Positions 54,343 to 62,535 of a DNA stretch of 64,000 nucleotides are shown one piece after another. The stretch's first letter is position 1. Each line of letters starts with the position of its first letter. The stretch covers positions 2,013,590 through 2,077,589 of the forward strand of contig NZ_LKAQ01000004.1 in assembly GCF_001874525.1 (NCBI RefSeq), read 5' to 3'. Under the pieces are notes generated by a model. That model was not told the origin of the DNA, made no database searches, and was given only the letters and a program-made list of their open reading frames with translations. Origin of the DNA: Pseudodesulfovibrio hydrargyri. GTDB lineage: Bacteria > Desulfobacterota > Desulfovibrionia > Desulfovibrionales > Desulfovibrionaceae. The position numbers were made by a program, and so were the translations under genes.

Positions 54343-55074
54343 CTAGAACCGGAAGCGCACGCCCATGACGAACTGGACCTGGTCGTAGCTCTCGCCGTCC
54401 TCCCTGGCGTAGTCCTCGGTCTTGCCCCACAGCCTGTCCCAGTTCACGCCGATGTAGGGCGCGAATTCCCGCAGGATTTCGTAACGCAGCCTCAGGCCGA
54501 GTTCGGTCTCGGACAGCCCGGAGCCGGTCCGGGTGGCCGGGTCGTTCTTGCCGAAGAGGTTCGCCTCGAACTCGGGCATGAGGATCAGCCGCTGGGTCAG
54601 CAGGATGTCGTAGTCCGCCTTGAAGCGCAGGGAGGAGCGCCCGTATTCGCCCAGGAACAGGGCCGTGTCGATGCCGATGTCGTAGGGGGCCTCGCCTTCG
54701 AAGCCCAGGGCCAGCCAGTTCCTGTCCGGCATGCCGGGCTCCTGGCGGATATCCCGCCGCACTCCGGCCTGGAAATCCCAGTACGGGGCCACGGCCCGGC
54801 TGTACAGGGCCTGGAATTCGGCGGAATCGATCTTTTCGTCGAGATATTCGCCTTCGGTCTTGAACCAGAGCTTGTTCAGGTCCTTGCCGATCCAGGCCTC
54901 GGCATCCCATTCGATGGGGTTGTCGCCCTCCGACACCCGCATCTCGAGCTTTTCCACGTCCACCATGTAGAGCAGCGGGTCGTCCTCCATCTCCTCGGCC
55001 CGGACCGAAACCGGGATGAGGGCGGCAGCGGACAGGACCAGGAGGGCCAATAGGGTAATGAAGCGGAATTTCAT
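54343..55074 (-). CDS. copB: Copper resistance protein B (outer membrane)
   Basis: A 243-aa beta-barrel protein with a signal peptide (FITLLALLVLSAAAL, cleavage near 25). WDAEAWIGKDLNKLWFKTEGE opens the barrel, YWDFQAGVRRDI follows, and the final strand ends in aromatic RFRF, typical for outer-membrane export. CopB/PcoB proteins accompany CopA in periplasmic copper handling. The Met-rich N-terminal region of some CopB proteins is missing here; the Met-rich stretch is in CopA instead. It follows copA by 9 bases. Confidence 0.88.
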   Translation of the reverse strand: MKFRFITLLALLVLSAAALIPVSVRAEEMEDDPLLYMVDVEKLEMRVSEGDNPIEWDAEAWIGKDLNKLWFKTEGEYLDEKIDSAEFQALYSRAVAPYWDFQAGVRRDIRQEPGMPDRNWLALGFEGEAPYDIGIDTALFLGEYGRSSLRFKADYDILLTQRLILMPEFEANLFGKNDPATRTGSGLSETELGLRLRYEILREFAPYIGVNWDRLWGKTEDYAREDGESYDQVQFVMGVRFRF

Positions 55075-55083
55075 GGCTTTCTC

Positions 55084-56964
55084 CTAGCTGACGACGACTT
55101 TTCGGAACATGCCGAGCATGTGGTAGAGCAGGTGGCAGTGGAAGGCCCAGCCCCCCATGGCGTCGGCGGTGACGAGATAACTGATCTTGGAGCCCGGCTG
55201 GACGATGACCGTGTGCTTTCTGGGGATGGCCATGGGGTCGCCCGTCTCCAGGTTGCTCCACATGCCGTGCAGGTGCATGGGGTGGTTCATCATGGTGTCG
55301 TTGACGAAGGTGATGCGCAGCCGCTCGCCGAAACGGAAGCGCAACGGTTCGGCGTCCGCGTACTTTACGCCGTTGATGGACCACATGTAGCGGGCCATGT
55401 TGCCGGTCAGATGCAGCTGGATCTCGCGCTCGGGCTCGCGCATGTCGGGTGTGCGGTACAGGTTGCGCAGGTCGGCGTAGGTCAGCACCCGGCGCCCATT
55501 GTCGCGCAGCCCCGGGCCGGGGTCGTCCAGCTTGTACTTGGGGCTGTCCGTACGCATGGTCGTCTGCGGCCCGTTCTCCGTGTCCGGGTGGACGATGGGC
55601 GCGATGCTCCCGAATCCGGCCTTGCCCAGGGCGGGCATGGACGCCATCGGTTTGTTCGCCGTTTGCCCGGCCATGTCGGCCATATCGCCCATGCCTTGGG
55701 AGGGGGCCCGCATGCCGCCGTGGTCCATGCCCGGCATGTCCGCGGCCTGCCCCTTTTCCCTGTCCATGCTCATATCCATGGGCTGGCCTTTCCCCATGTC
55801 CATATCCATGTTCATGGCCATGCCCATGTCCCGATGGTCCAGGATGGGGAGCGGGTCGAGTCCCGGGACCTCGGCAACGACCGAGGGGTCGGGCGTGAGC
55901 GTGCCCCTGGCATACCCGGAGCGGTCCAGGGCCTGAGCGAAGACGCAGTAGGCGCCGTCCTCGGGCTCGACGATGACGTCGTAGGTCTCGGCCACGCCGA
56001 TGCGGAATTCGTCCACGTCCACCGGTTGCACGTTCTGTCCGTCCGCAGCCACGACCGTCATCTTCAGGCCAGGGATGCGGACGTCGAAGAAGGTCATGGC
56101 CGACCCGTTGATGAAGCGCAGGCGGACCTTTTCGCCGCGTCTGAACAGCCCGGTCCATCCCTGTGCGGGCGTTTGGCCGTTCATCAGGAAGGTATAGGTG
56201 TAGCCGGTCACGTCGGACAGGTCGCGGTCCGACATGCGCATCCGGTTCCACATGGCCCGGTCGGCCCAGGTGCGGGCGATCCCCTTGGCCTCGATCTCCC
56301 GGAACAGGTCGCCGAAGGTCCGCTGGTGGAAGTTGTAGTAGTCGCTCGACTTCTTGAGCTTGGCGTAGATGTCGTCCGGGTCCTCGTCGGACCAGTCGGT
56401 GAGCATGACCACATAGTCGCGGTCGAAGTGGTGGGGATCGGGCTCGGCGGGGTCGATGACGATGGCCCCGTGCAGGCCGGTCTGCTCCTGGAATTTCGAA
56501 TGGCTGTGGTACCAGAAGGTTCCGCTCTGCCGGACCTTGAATTCGTAGTGGAAGGTCTCGCCCGGGGCGATGCCCGGATAGCTGATGCCCGGCACGCCGT
56601 CCATGTTCGCGGGCAGGATGATTCCGTGCCAGTGGATGGAACTGTCCTCGGCCAGGTTGTTGGTCACGTTGAGCGAGACCGTGTCGCCCTCGCGCCAGCG
56701 CAGGGTCGGAGCCGGGACCGAGCCGTTGACGGCCGTGGCCATGCACCGGGTGCCGGTGAAGTTGACCGGCGTGGGGGCCAGGGTCAGGTCGAAGCGCTTG
56801 CCCTTGAGCACGGGCGACTGCGCGGCCGTGCCGGTGGAGGCGAAGAGGGCGGCCGGGAACCCTCCCAGGCCGAGCATCGCGCCGCCCACGGCCAGGCCGG
56901 TGACGAAACGGCGTCGGGAGATGCGCGGCGACGGAACGATTGGATGAGATTGCTGGGGCTTCAT
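55084..56964 (-). CDS. copA: Multicopper oxidase, copper resistance protein A
   Basis: A 626-aa Tat-exported multicopper oxidase. SRRRFVTGLA is the Tat motif. Copper ligands appear as IHWHG, FWYHSHS, MNHPMHLHGMW near 575 and FHCHLLYHMLGM at the end. A Met/His-rich stretch (about 370-430: NMDMDMGKG, MDMSMDREK, MPGMDHGGM) is a copper-binding segment as in PcoA/CopA. It oxidises Cu(I) in the periplasm. The start (56962-56964) gives the Tat signal in the right place; the frame is open further upstream without similarity. No copper-sensing regulator is adjacent. Confidence 0.92.
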   Translation of the reverse strand: MKPQQSHPIVPSPRISRRRFVTGLAVGGAMLGLGGFPAALFASTGTAAQSPVLKGKRFDLTLAPTPVNFTGTRCMATAVNGSVPAPTLRWREGDTVSLNVTNNLAEDSSIHWHGIILPANMDGVPGISYPGIAPGETFHYEFKVRQSGTFWYHSHSKFQEQTGLHGAIVIDPAEPDPHHFDRDYVVMLTDWSDEDPDDIYAKLKKSSDYYNFHQRTFGDLFREIEAKGIARTWADRAMWNRMRMSDRDLSDVTGYTYTFLMNGQTPAQGWTGLFRRGEKVRLRFINGSAMTFFDVRIPGLKMTVVAADGQNVQPVDVDEFRIGVAETYDVIVEPEDGAYCVFAQALDRSGYARGTLTPDPSVVAEVPGLDPLPILDHRDMGMAMNMDMDMGKGQPMDMSMDREKGQAADMPGMDHGGMRAPSQGMGDMADMAGQTANKPMASMPALGKAGFGSIAPIVHPDTENGPQTTMRTDSPKYKLDDPGPGLRDNGRRVLTYADLRNLYRTPDMREPEREIQLHLTGNMARYMWSINGVKYADAEPLRFRFGERLRITFVNDTMMNHPMHLHGMWSNLETGDPMAIPRKHTVIVQPGSKISYLVTADAMGGWAFHCHLLYHMLGMFRKVVVS

Positions 56965-57108
56965 GCGGATTCTCTGTTTTTGGTTCAAGCCATTGGATAT
57001 ATAAATCCGCCGGGTGTGTCGAGCGCTCCCCTGTTTCGGGCCGCATTGCGGTCGCTGGTGCGAGTCATAAGGGACATCGGTATTTCTTGACCGGGATCGT
57101 TTTTTGTG

Positions 57109-57157
57109 TTGACAGGTCAAAACGGCGTGGCTAGTTAATAAGTGACCATTTACTTAT
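57109..57157 (+). promoter_or_regulatory. Promoter and operator of the TetR gene at 57171
   Basis: TTGACA at 57109-57114 is a good -35 box; the -10 is unclear. The dyad ATAAGT-N8-ACTTAT (57138-57157) follows, inside a 22-base motif (57132-57153) that recurs at 57786-57807 with one change. Confidence 0.6.
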
Positions 57158-57170
57158 AAACGGAGACGAC

Positions 57171-57743
57171 ATGGCTCGACCGGTAGTGAAAAAGCAGGAC
57201 ATTGAAGACGCGGCGATCCGCCTGTTCGCCACCAAGGGGCTGGCCCAGACCACGGTCAAGGACATCGCGTCCGAGGCCGGGGTGACCGAAGGGGCCCTGT
57301 ACCGGCACTATCCGGGCAAGAACGCAATGGCCTGGCAGCTGTTCTGCCGCGAGCTCGAGAAGTTCTCGGGCGAACTGGGCAGGCGGATGTTCGAGCCGGG
57401 CGCCCCCCTGGCCGAGCGGTTGGAGGCGAGCATCCGGTTCATCTTCGAATATTACGCCCAATACCCCGTGCAGTTCGCCTTCATCCTGCTGACCCAGCAC
57501 GGGTTCCCGGAGGAGCGCATCCTGGATGTGGTCACGAACCCCAACGACATGGTCGAGCGGTTTGTGGCCGAGGCGGTGAACGCGGGCGACATCCCGGCAA
57601 TGGACAGGACGCTCGGCTCCGGCCTGCTTCTGGGCCTGGTCCTTCAGGTCATGGTCATGCACCGCTACGATCGGATCAAGATCGACGCGACGGTGGTCGG
57701 CGAAGTGGTCGGGGCGGCCAAGCGCGTCCTGATGATCGACTGA
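57171..57743 (+). CDS. TetR-family regulator of the adjacent acyltransferase-ligase gene
   Basis: A 190-aa repressor. The helix-turn-helix is AAIRLFATKGLAQTTVKDIASEAGV followed, after a break, by EGALYRHYPGKNAMAWQLF. The C-terminal domain is a general ligand-binding bundle. It is followed by a strong terminator and then by a second copy of its own operator-like motif, before the LplT-Aas gene. The likely scheme is autorepression plus repression of that gene, with fatty acid or acyl-CoA as possible signal. Confidence 0.87.
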   Translation: MARPVVKKQDIEDAAIRLFATKGLAQTTVKDIASEAGVTEGALYRHYPGKNAMAWQLFCRELEKFSGELGRRMFEPGAPLAERLEASIRFIFEYYAQYPVQFAFILLTQHGFPEERILDVVTNPNDMVERFVAEAVNAGDIPAMDRTLGSGLLLGLVLQVMVMHRYDRIKIDATVVGEVVGAAKRVLMID

Positions 57744-57750
57744 TTTTCCG

Positions 57751-57781
57751 GCGCCCGTCACAAGTGGCGGGCGCTTTTTTT
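57751..57781 (+). terminator. Rho-independent terminator of the TetR gene
   Basis: GCGCCCGTCAC paired with GTGGCGGGCGC (one G-T pair), followed by seven T residues. Confidence 0.9.
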
Positions 57782-57785
57782 AAGA

Positions 57786-57807
57786 TAGTTAATAAGTGAG
57801 CATTTAC
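57786..57807 (+). promoter_or_regulatory. Second copy of the TetR operator-like motif
   Basis: TAGTTAATAAGTGA, one variable base, CATTTAC: 21 of 22 bases as at 57132-57153. The right half-site of the dyad is degenerate here (ACGTAC instead of ACTTAT). Confidence 0.6.
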
Positions 57808-57828
57808 GTACAAAAAGAGAGAGGGAAC

Positions 57829-57981
57829 ATGAACAGGGCAGTGAAAACAGCGGCGAGCGGAGTCCGGCGGGGACGGGAAATCCCGGTATCTGGGCGAGTT
57901 TATGCATATTGTTGCGCCGAAGGTTTTGCCGTACGGTCCATCCTCTCCGACTCAACCCCTGCGCCCCTCAAGCGCGCATAA
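57829..57981 (+). CDS. Possible 50-codon leader ORF before the LplT-Aas gene
   Basis: ATG at 57829 with GAGAGGGA before it opens 50 codons (MNRAVKTAAS...PAPLKRA) ending 12 bases before the start of the large gene. The product is basic, has a CC pair and no similarity I know. It could be a leader peptide, or chance; the ribosome-binding site is its only real support. Confidence 0.25.
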   Translation: MNRAVKTAASGVRRGREIPVSGRVYAYCCAEGFAVRSILSDSTPAPLKRA

Positions 57982-57993
57982 CAGGAGCGTCCC

Positions 57994-60900
57994 ATGCGAT
58001 CTTTGCTGAAGATACAAGGTTTTACCCCGTACATCCTGGTGGTTCTGCTCAACGCCATGACCGACCTCGGCCACAAGATCATCATCCAGAACACGGTCTT
58101 CAAGAGTTTCGACGGGTCCCAGCAGATCGCCCTGACCGCCGTGGTCAACGCGCTGATCCTGCTGCCCTTCATCCTGATGTTCACCCCGTCCGCGTTCATC
58201 TCGGACCGGTTCGCCAAGAACAAGGTCATCAAGATATGCGCGGCCGCGTCCATCCCGTTGACCATGCTCATCGTGGTCTGCTACCACGCCGGGCTGTTCT
58301 GGCCCGCCTTCGGCCTGACCTTCCTGCTGGCCGCCCAGAGCGCCGTCTACTCCCCGGCCAAGTACGGCTACATCAAGGAGATGACCGGCAACGACCGCCT
58401 GGCCCAGGCCAACGCGGCGGTCCAGGCCGTGACCATCGTGGCCATCCTGGCCGGGGCGGTGATCTTCTCCCTGTTCTTCGAGCACTTCCTTGCGGGCGCG
58501 GCGGGCACGCCGGGCGAAATCCTCCAGTCCATCGCTCCGTGCGGCTACATCCTGGTGGCCGGGGCCGTGCTCGAGACGCTCGTCACCCTGACCCTGCCCG
58601 AGAAGCGGCCCGGCGACGCCGGGTTGACCCTGGACCGAGGGAAGTACCTGCGCGGCGGGTACCTGAAGTCCAACATGAAGCTGGTCAGGAAGAGCGAGGT
58701 CATCTGGCTGTCCATCATCGGCCTGGCCATCTTCTGGGCCGTGAACCAGGTCCTGCTGGCCGCCTTCGGCGCGCACCTCAAGGACGTTGCCGGGGAGACC
58801 AACACGGTCATCGCCCAAGGCATGCTCTCCCTGGGCGGCGTGGGCATCATCATCGGCTCGGTCATGGCCGGCAAGGTCTCCCGGAATTTCATCGAGACCG
58901 GGACCATTCCCCTGGGTGCCATCGGCATGACCGTCTGCCTCTTCGCCCTGCCCGTGGTCGAGAGCCGCTGGATCCTGGCCGTGCTGATCTTCGTCTACGG
59001 CATCTTCGGCGGCATGCTCATCGTCCCGCTCAACTCGTTGATCCAGTTCACCGCCCGGGCCAAGGACATGGGCAAGGTCCTGGCGGGCAACAACTTCATC
59101 CAGAACCTCTTCATGCTCGGCTTCCTGGGGCTGACCCTGGTCATGTCCCTGGCCGGGGCGGGCAGCGTGCCACTGTTCTACTTTCTGGCCGCTGTGGTTT
59201 TCTGCGGCATGGTCTACACCCTGTACAAGCTGCCCCAGTCCCTGTTGCGCTACGTCATGCACCTGGCCTTTTCCCAGGGCTACAGGCTGACCGTGTCCGG
59301 CCTGAACAACGTCCCGGCCGAGGGCGGGGTACTGCTTCTGGGCAACCATGTCAGTTGGATCGACTGGGCCGTGCTTTCCCTGGCCATGCCGCGCAAGCTG
59401 CGTTTCGTCATGGATCGGTCCATCTACGAACGCTGGTACCTGAAGTGGTTTCTCAAGCGCCTCGGCGTGATCCCCATCTCCCCGCGCGGGAGCAAGACCG
59501 CCCTGAAGACCATTGCCGAGGCCTTGGAAAACGGCGACTGCGTGGTCCTCTTCCCCGAGGGCGCCATTAGCCGCAACGGCCAGCTGGGCGAGTTCAAGCG
59601 CGGCTTCGAGGGCCCGGCCCGCGCCTCGGGCTGCACCATCATTCCCTTCTACCTGCGCGGGCTGTGGGGCAGCGCCTTCTCGTTCGCCACGCCCCGGCTG
59701 CGCGAGATGTCCCGCATCCGCAAGACCCGTGACGTCACGGTCTGCTTCGGCCAGCCGCTGCCGTCCGAGGCCTCGGCCCAGGAGGTCAAGCACGGCGTGA
59801 CCCAGCTGTCCATCGATGCCTGGAAGCGCTACGCCGAGACCTTCGATTCCATCCACGTGTCCTGGCTCAAGACCGCCAAGCGGCGCATGAACCAGCTGGC
59901 CGTGGCCGATTCCACCGGGGCCGAACTGACCCATGCCAAGCTCCTGACCACCTGCATGGCCGCCTCCCGCCTGCTCGCGGGGCGGACCCGCTCGGCGCGG
60001 AACGTGGGCGTGCTCCTGCCCGCGGGCGCGGCCGGGACCATCGCCAACATGGCCCTGCTCATGCGCGGCAAGACCGTGGTCAACCTCAACTACACCGCCG
60101 GTCCCGAGGCCATGCGCAAGGCCGTCGAGCGCGCCGGAATCCGCACAGTGGTCACCTCGGAGCAGTTCCTTGTCCGGCTCAAGGCCAAGGGGTTCGACCT
60201 GTCCGCCATCCTGGATTCCGTTGATGTGTTCCCCATGGAGAGCCTGCGCCAAACCATCTCCAAGGCCGGTTTCCTGCGGTCCATGCTCCTGGCCCGCATC
60301 CTGCCGGTGAGCCTGCTGCGGCCTCTGTACTTCCGCAAGGTGCCGCTCGATTCCACGGCGGCCATCCTGTTCAGTTCCGGGTCCGAGGGCATGCCCAAGG
60401 GCGTCATGCTGACCCACGAGAACATCGTGGGCAACGTCAAGCAGGTGGCCAGCCTGTTCAACGCCAAGGACGACGACGTGTTCCTGGGCGCGCTGCCCCT
60501 GTTCCACGCCTTCGGCCTGACGGCCACGACCTTCATGCCGCTCATCGAGGGCATCCCCCTGGCCTGCCATCCCGACCCCACGGACGCCCGCAAGATCGGC
60601 ATGACGGTCGCCAGGTACAAGGCGACCTTCCTGTGCGCCACGCCCACCTTCCTCGGCCTGTACGCCCGCAACCGCCGCCTGCACCCGCTCATGTTCTCCT
60701 CCCTGCGCCTGGTCGTGGCCGGGGCGGAGAAGCTCAACGAGGACATCCGCACCGCGTTCAAGGCCAAGTTCGGCCTGGAGATCTACGAGGGATACGGCAC
60801 CACCGAAACCACGCCGGTGGCCAGCGTGAACATGCCCGACGTGCTCAACGTCAGCGACTTCACCGTCCAGGTGGGGGCCCGGCCCGGCACCGTGGGGCTG

Positions 60901-61446
60901 CCCCTGCCCGGCAGCGCGTTTCGCATCGTGGACCCGCGGACCCTGCAAGACCTGCCCGAGGGCGAGGCCGGTCTGATCCTCATCGGCGGGACCCAGATCA
61001 TGAAGGGGTACCTGGACGACGAGGCCAAGACCGCCGAGGTCATCGTGGAGCAGGGCGGGGCGCGCTGGTACAAGTCCGGCGACAAGGGCCGGATCGACGA
61101 GGACGGATTCCTGGTCATCATGGACCGCTACTCTCGCTTCGCCAAGCTCGGCGGCGAGATGGTCAGCCTGACCGCCGTGGAGGAGGCCCTGTTGCGGGTC
61201 GCGCCCGAAGGGACCGACGTGGCCGCCGTGGCCATCCCGGACCCCAGGAAGGGCGAGCGCATCGTGGCCCTGGTCAGCGGCATGGACGATCCGTCCGCGC
61301 TCAAGGGAGCGTTGCTCGAGGCCGGGACCGACGCCCTGTCCGTGCCCGCGAAGTTCTTTGGCGTGGCGGAAATTCCCAAGCTCGGCACCGGCAAGAAGGA
61401 CCTGGCCGGGGCCCGCAAGCTGGCCCTGGAGTTCACCGGCGTTTAG
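57994..61446 (+). CDS. LplT-Aas-like fusion: MFS transporter, acyltransferase and acyl-ACP synthetase
   Basis: A 1150-aa three-part membrane protein. Residues 1 to about 410 are an MFS carrier like LplT, the lysophospholipid flippase. About 430-620 is a PlsC acyltransferase with NHVSWID (HX4D, near 451) and VVLFPEGA. About 640-1150 is an AMP-forming acyl ligase with FSSGSEGMPKGVMLTHEN (near 793), GYGTTETTP and YKSGDKGRIDEDG. It should import lysophospholipid, activate a fatty acid on ACP and re-acylate the lipid, i.e. phospholipid repair. AGGAG precedes the ATG. The TetR-like motif upstream suggests it is regulated rather than constitutive. Confidence 0.92.
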   Translation: MRSLLKIQGFTPYILVVLLNAMTDLGHKIIIQNTVFKSFDGSQQIALTAVVNALILLPFILMFTPSAFISDRFAKNKVIKICAAASIPLTMLIVVCYHAGLFWPAFGLTFLLAAQSAVYSPAKYGYIKEMTGNDRLAQANAAVQAVTIVAILAGAVIFSLFFEHFLAGAAGTPGEILQSIAPCGYILVAGAVLETLVTLTLPEKRPGDAGLTLDRGKYLRGGYLKSNMKLVRKSEVIWLSIIGLAIFWAVNQVLLAAFGAHLKDVAGETNTVIAQGMLSLGGVGIIIGSVMAGKVSRNFIETGTIPLGAIGMTVCLFALPVVESRWILAVLIFVYGIFGGMLIVPLNSLIQFTARAKDMGKVLAGNNFIQNLFMLGFLGLTLVMSLAGAGSVPLFYFLAAVVFCGMVYTLYKLPQSLLRYVMHLAFSQGYRLTVSGLNNVPAEGGVLLLGNHVSWIDWAVLSLAMPRKLRFVMDRSIYERWYLKWFLKRLGVIPISPRGSKTALKTIAEALENGDCVVLFPEGAISRNGQLGEFKRGFEGPARASGCTIIPFYLRGLWGSAFSFATPRLREMSRIRKTRDVTVCFGQPLPSEASAQEVKHGVTQLSIDAWKRYAETFDSIHVSWLKTAKRRMNQLAVADSTGAELTHAKLLTTCMAASRLLAGRTRSARNVGVLLPAGAAGTIANMALLMRGKTVVNLNYTAGPEAMRKAVERAGIRTVVTSEQFLVRLKAKGFDLSAILDSVDVFPMESLRQTISKAGFLRSMLLARILPVSLLRPLYFRKVPLDSTAAILFSSGSEGMPKGVMLTHENIVGNVKQVASLFNAKDDDVFLGALPLFHAFGLTATTFMPLIEGIPLACHPDPTDARKIGMTVARYKATFLCATPTFLGLYARNRRLHPLMFSSLRLVVAGAEKLNEDIRTAFKAKFGLEIYEGYGTTETTPVASVNMPDVLNVSDFTVQVGARPGTVGLPLPGSAFRIVDPRTLQDLPEGEAGLILIGGTQIMKGYLDDEAKTAEVIVEQGGARWYKSGDKGRIDEDGFLVIMDRYSRFAKLGGEMVSLTAVEEALLRVAPEGTDVAAVAIPDPRKGERIVALVSGMDDPSALKGALLEAGTDALSVPAKFFGVAEIPKLGTGKKDLAGARKLALEFTGV

Positions 61447-61586
61447 CGGGCCGGGGCGGGAGTACGTCGGCTCCGTGCGGACTCGCGGCCCGGGCGTGGG
61501 ACAAGTCCCGCGTCCGGGGCCGCGCCCGGCGGATGCGCGCATCGCAACGGCGCGGCGGAAGTGGTGGTCGGGGAAACGGCGGGCGG

Positions 61587-62228
61587 CTAGTCGACGATGC
61601 CGAGCATGCGCAGGAACACGGGGTACAGGCGATCCGGGATGTCCCCGGCCTGTTGGGTACCGGTCATGGCCTCGTCGCAGCCGCCGCGGAAGCAGTAGAA
61701 CATCATCACCGCCATCCAGCGGCAGTCCTCTACCTTCCAGGCACCGGCCCGGACGCCGTCGGCTATCAGCGCGGCCAGGCTGCGGGTGACCTCGGAATCG
61801 AGCATGGAATTGCGGAACGGCATCTCGGTGCCGTAGATGACCACGTCGTGCAGGTCGCTCAGGGCGAAGTAGCCGTCCACGGCCCCCGCGATCCAGGCCC
61901 GGATGCGCCCTCGCCAGTCGTCGGCCCGGCATCGATCCACCCTGGCCCGGATGAGGCGCTCGATCCGTTGGTCGAATTCCTCGCGAAGACTCATCAACAG
62001 TTCGGCCTTGGTCGAGAAATAATGGTACAGGGTGCCCTTGGCGAATCCCGCGTCCGCGGCGATCTCGTTCATGGTCGTGGAGGCGTAGCCCTTTTCCACG
62101 AAGAGCCTGCTCGCCGATTCGAGCAGGTCCGCGCGCCGCTGCTTGGCCTTGCGCGGCCCCTTGGGCGCTCCCGGCCGGTTGGCGCTGCCGCGCGGGTCCC
62201 GTTCCATGTTGTCTTTTCTTTTATCCAT
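61587..62228 (-). CDS. TetR-family regulator divergent from a W/Mo enzyme gene
   Basis: A 213-aa repressor. A basic N-terminus (RKAKQRRADLLESA) leads into SRLFVEKGYASTTMNEIAADAGFAKGT, in pieces, with LYHYFSTKAELLMSL as recognition end. The C-terminal half is a TetR_C_6-like bundle. Two starts are possible (62228, with GGAAG ahead, preferred; 62207). It is divergent from an oxidoreductase gene across two tandem dyads, so it likely represses both. Confidence 0.85.
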   Translation of the reverse strand: MDKRKDNMERDPRGSANRPGAPKGPRKAKQRRADLLESASRLFVEKGYASTTMNEIAADAGFAKGTLYHYFSTKAELLMSLREEFDQRIERLIRARVDRCRADDWRGRIRAWIAGAVDGYFALSDLHDVVIYGTEMPFRNSMLDSEVTRSLAALIADGVRAGAWKVEDCRWMAVMMFYCFRGGCDEAMTGTQQAGDIPDRLYPVFLRMLGIVD

Positions 62229-62310
62229 GTATCTTCCGCTGTTGGAGACGTTGCCTGCCCCGGATACACCGTATCGGCCGCCGTGGCGTCGCTTGTCATG
62301 TACTTTTTTT

Positions 62311-62325
62311 TCGACCATAAGTCGA
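62311..62325. promoter_or_regulatory. TetR operator candidate A
   Basis: TCGACC-ATA-AGTCGA: a dyad with 5 of 6 arm bases matching, the same design as site B 23 bases away. Confidence 0.55.
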
Positions 62326-62333
62326 TTTTTAAA

Positions 62334-62348
62334 TTGACCAAGGGTCGA
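62334..62348. promoter_or_regulatory. TetR operator candidate B
   Basis: TTGACC-AAG-GGTCGA, extended outward by AAA/TTT to a 9-base arm with one mismatch (62331-62351). Confidence 0.6.
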
Positions 62349-62535
62349 TTTTTATCCAGGATTGAATCAGCCCCGCTTGCGCCAAGTGAGCGAGCCGGGT
62401 TAAGAACATGGACTGGGGTCCCTCAAAAAGTCCGGGGGCCGGCGGCGGAGGAGGAAACCGCGCCGGGGACCGGGACTGGGCGGCTTCGCCTGCGGCAACC
62501 GGGGTCCCGTACCAATAGCGGTGGAGGAAAACACC

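Larger units (their letters stand above)
62229..62535. other. Divergent control region of the TetR and oxidoreductase genes
   Basis: 307 bases without a gene. It holds two 15-base dyads (62311-62325, 62334-62348) in an A/T-rich pocket; the part 62390-62520 is GC-rich leader sequence in which I see no clear structure. GGAGG precedes the ATG at 62536. Confidence 0.6.

Noticed and set aside
57952-61932. A 1326-codon open frame on minus, antisense to the LplT-Aas gene
   Set aside because: No motifs and extreme Gly/His/Asp content; the plus-strand gene is clear-cut.
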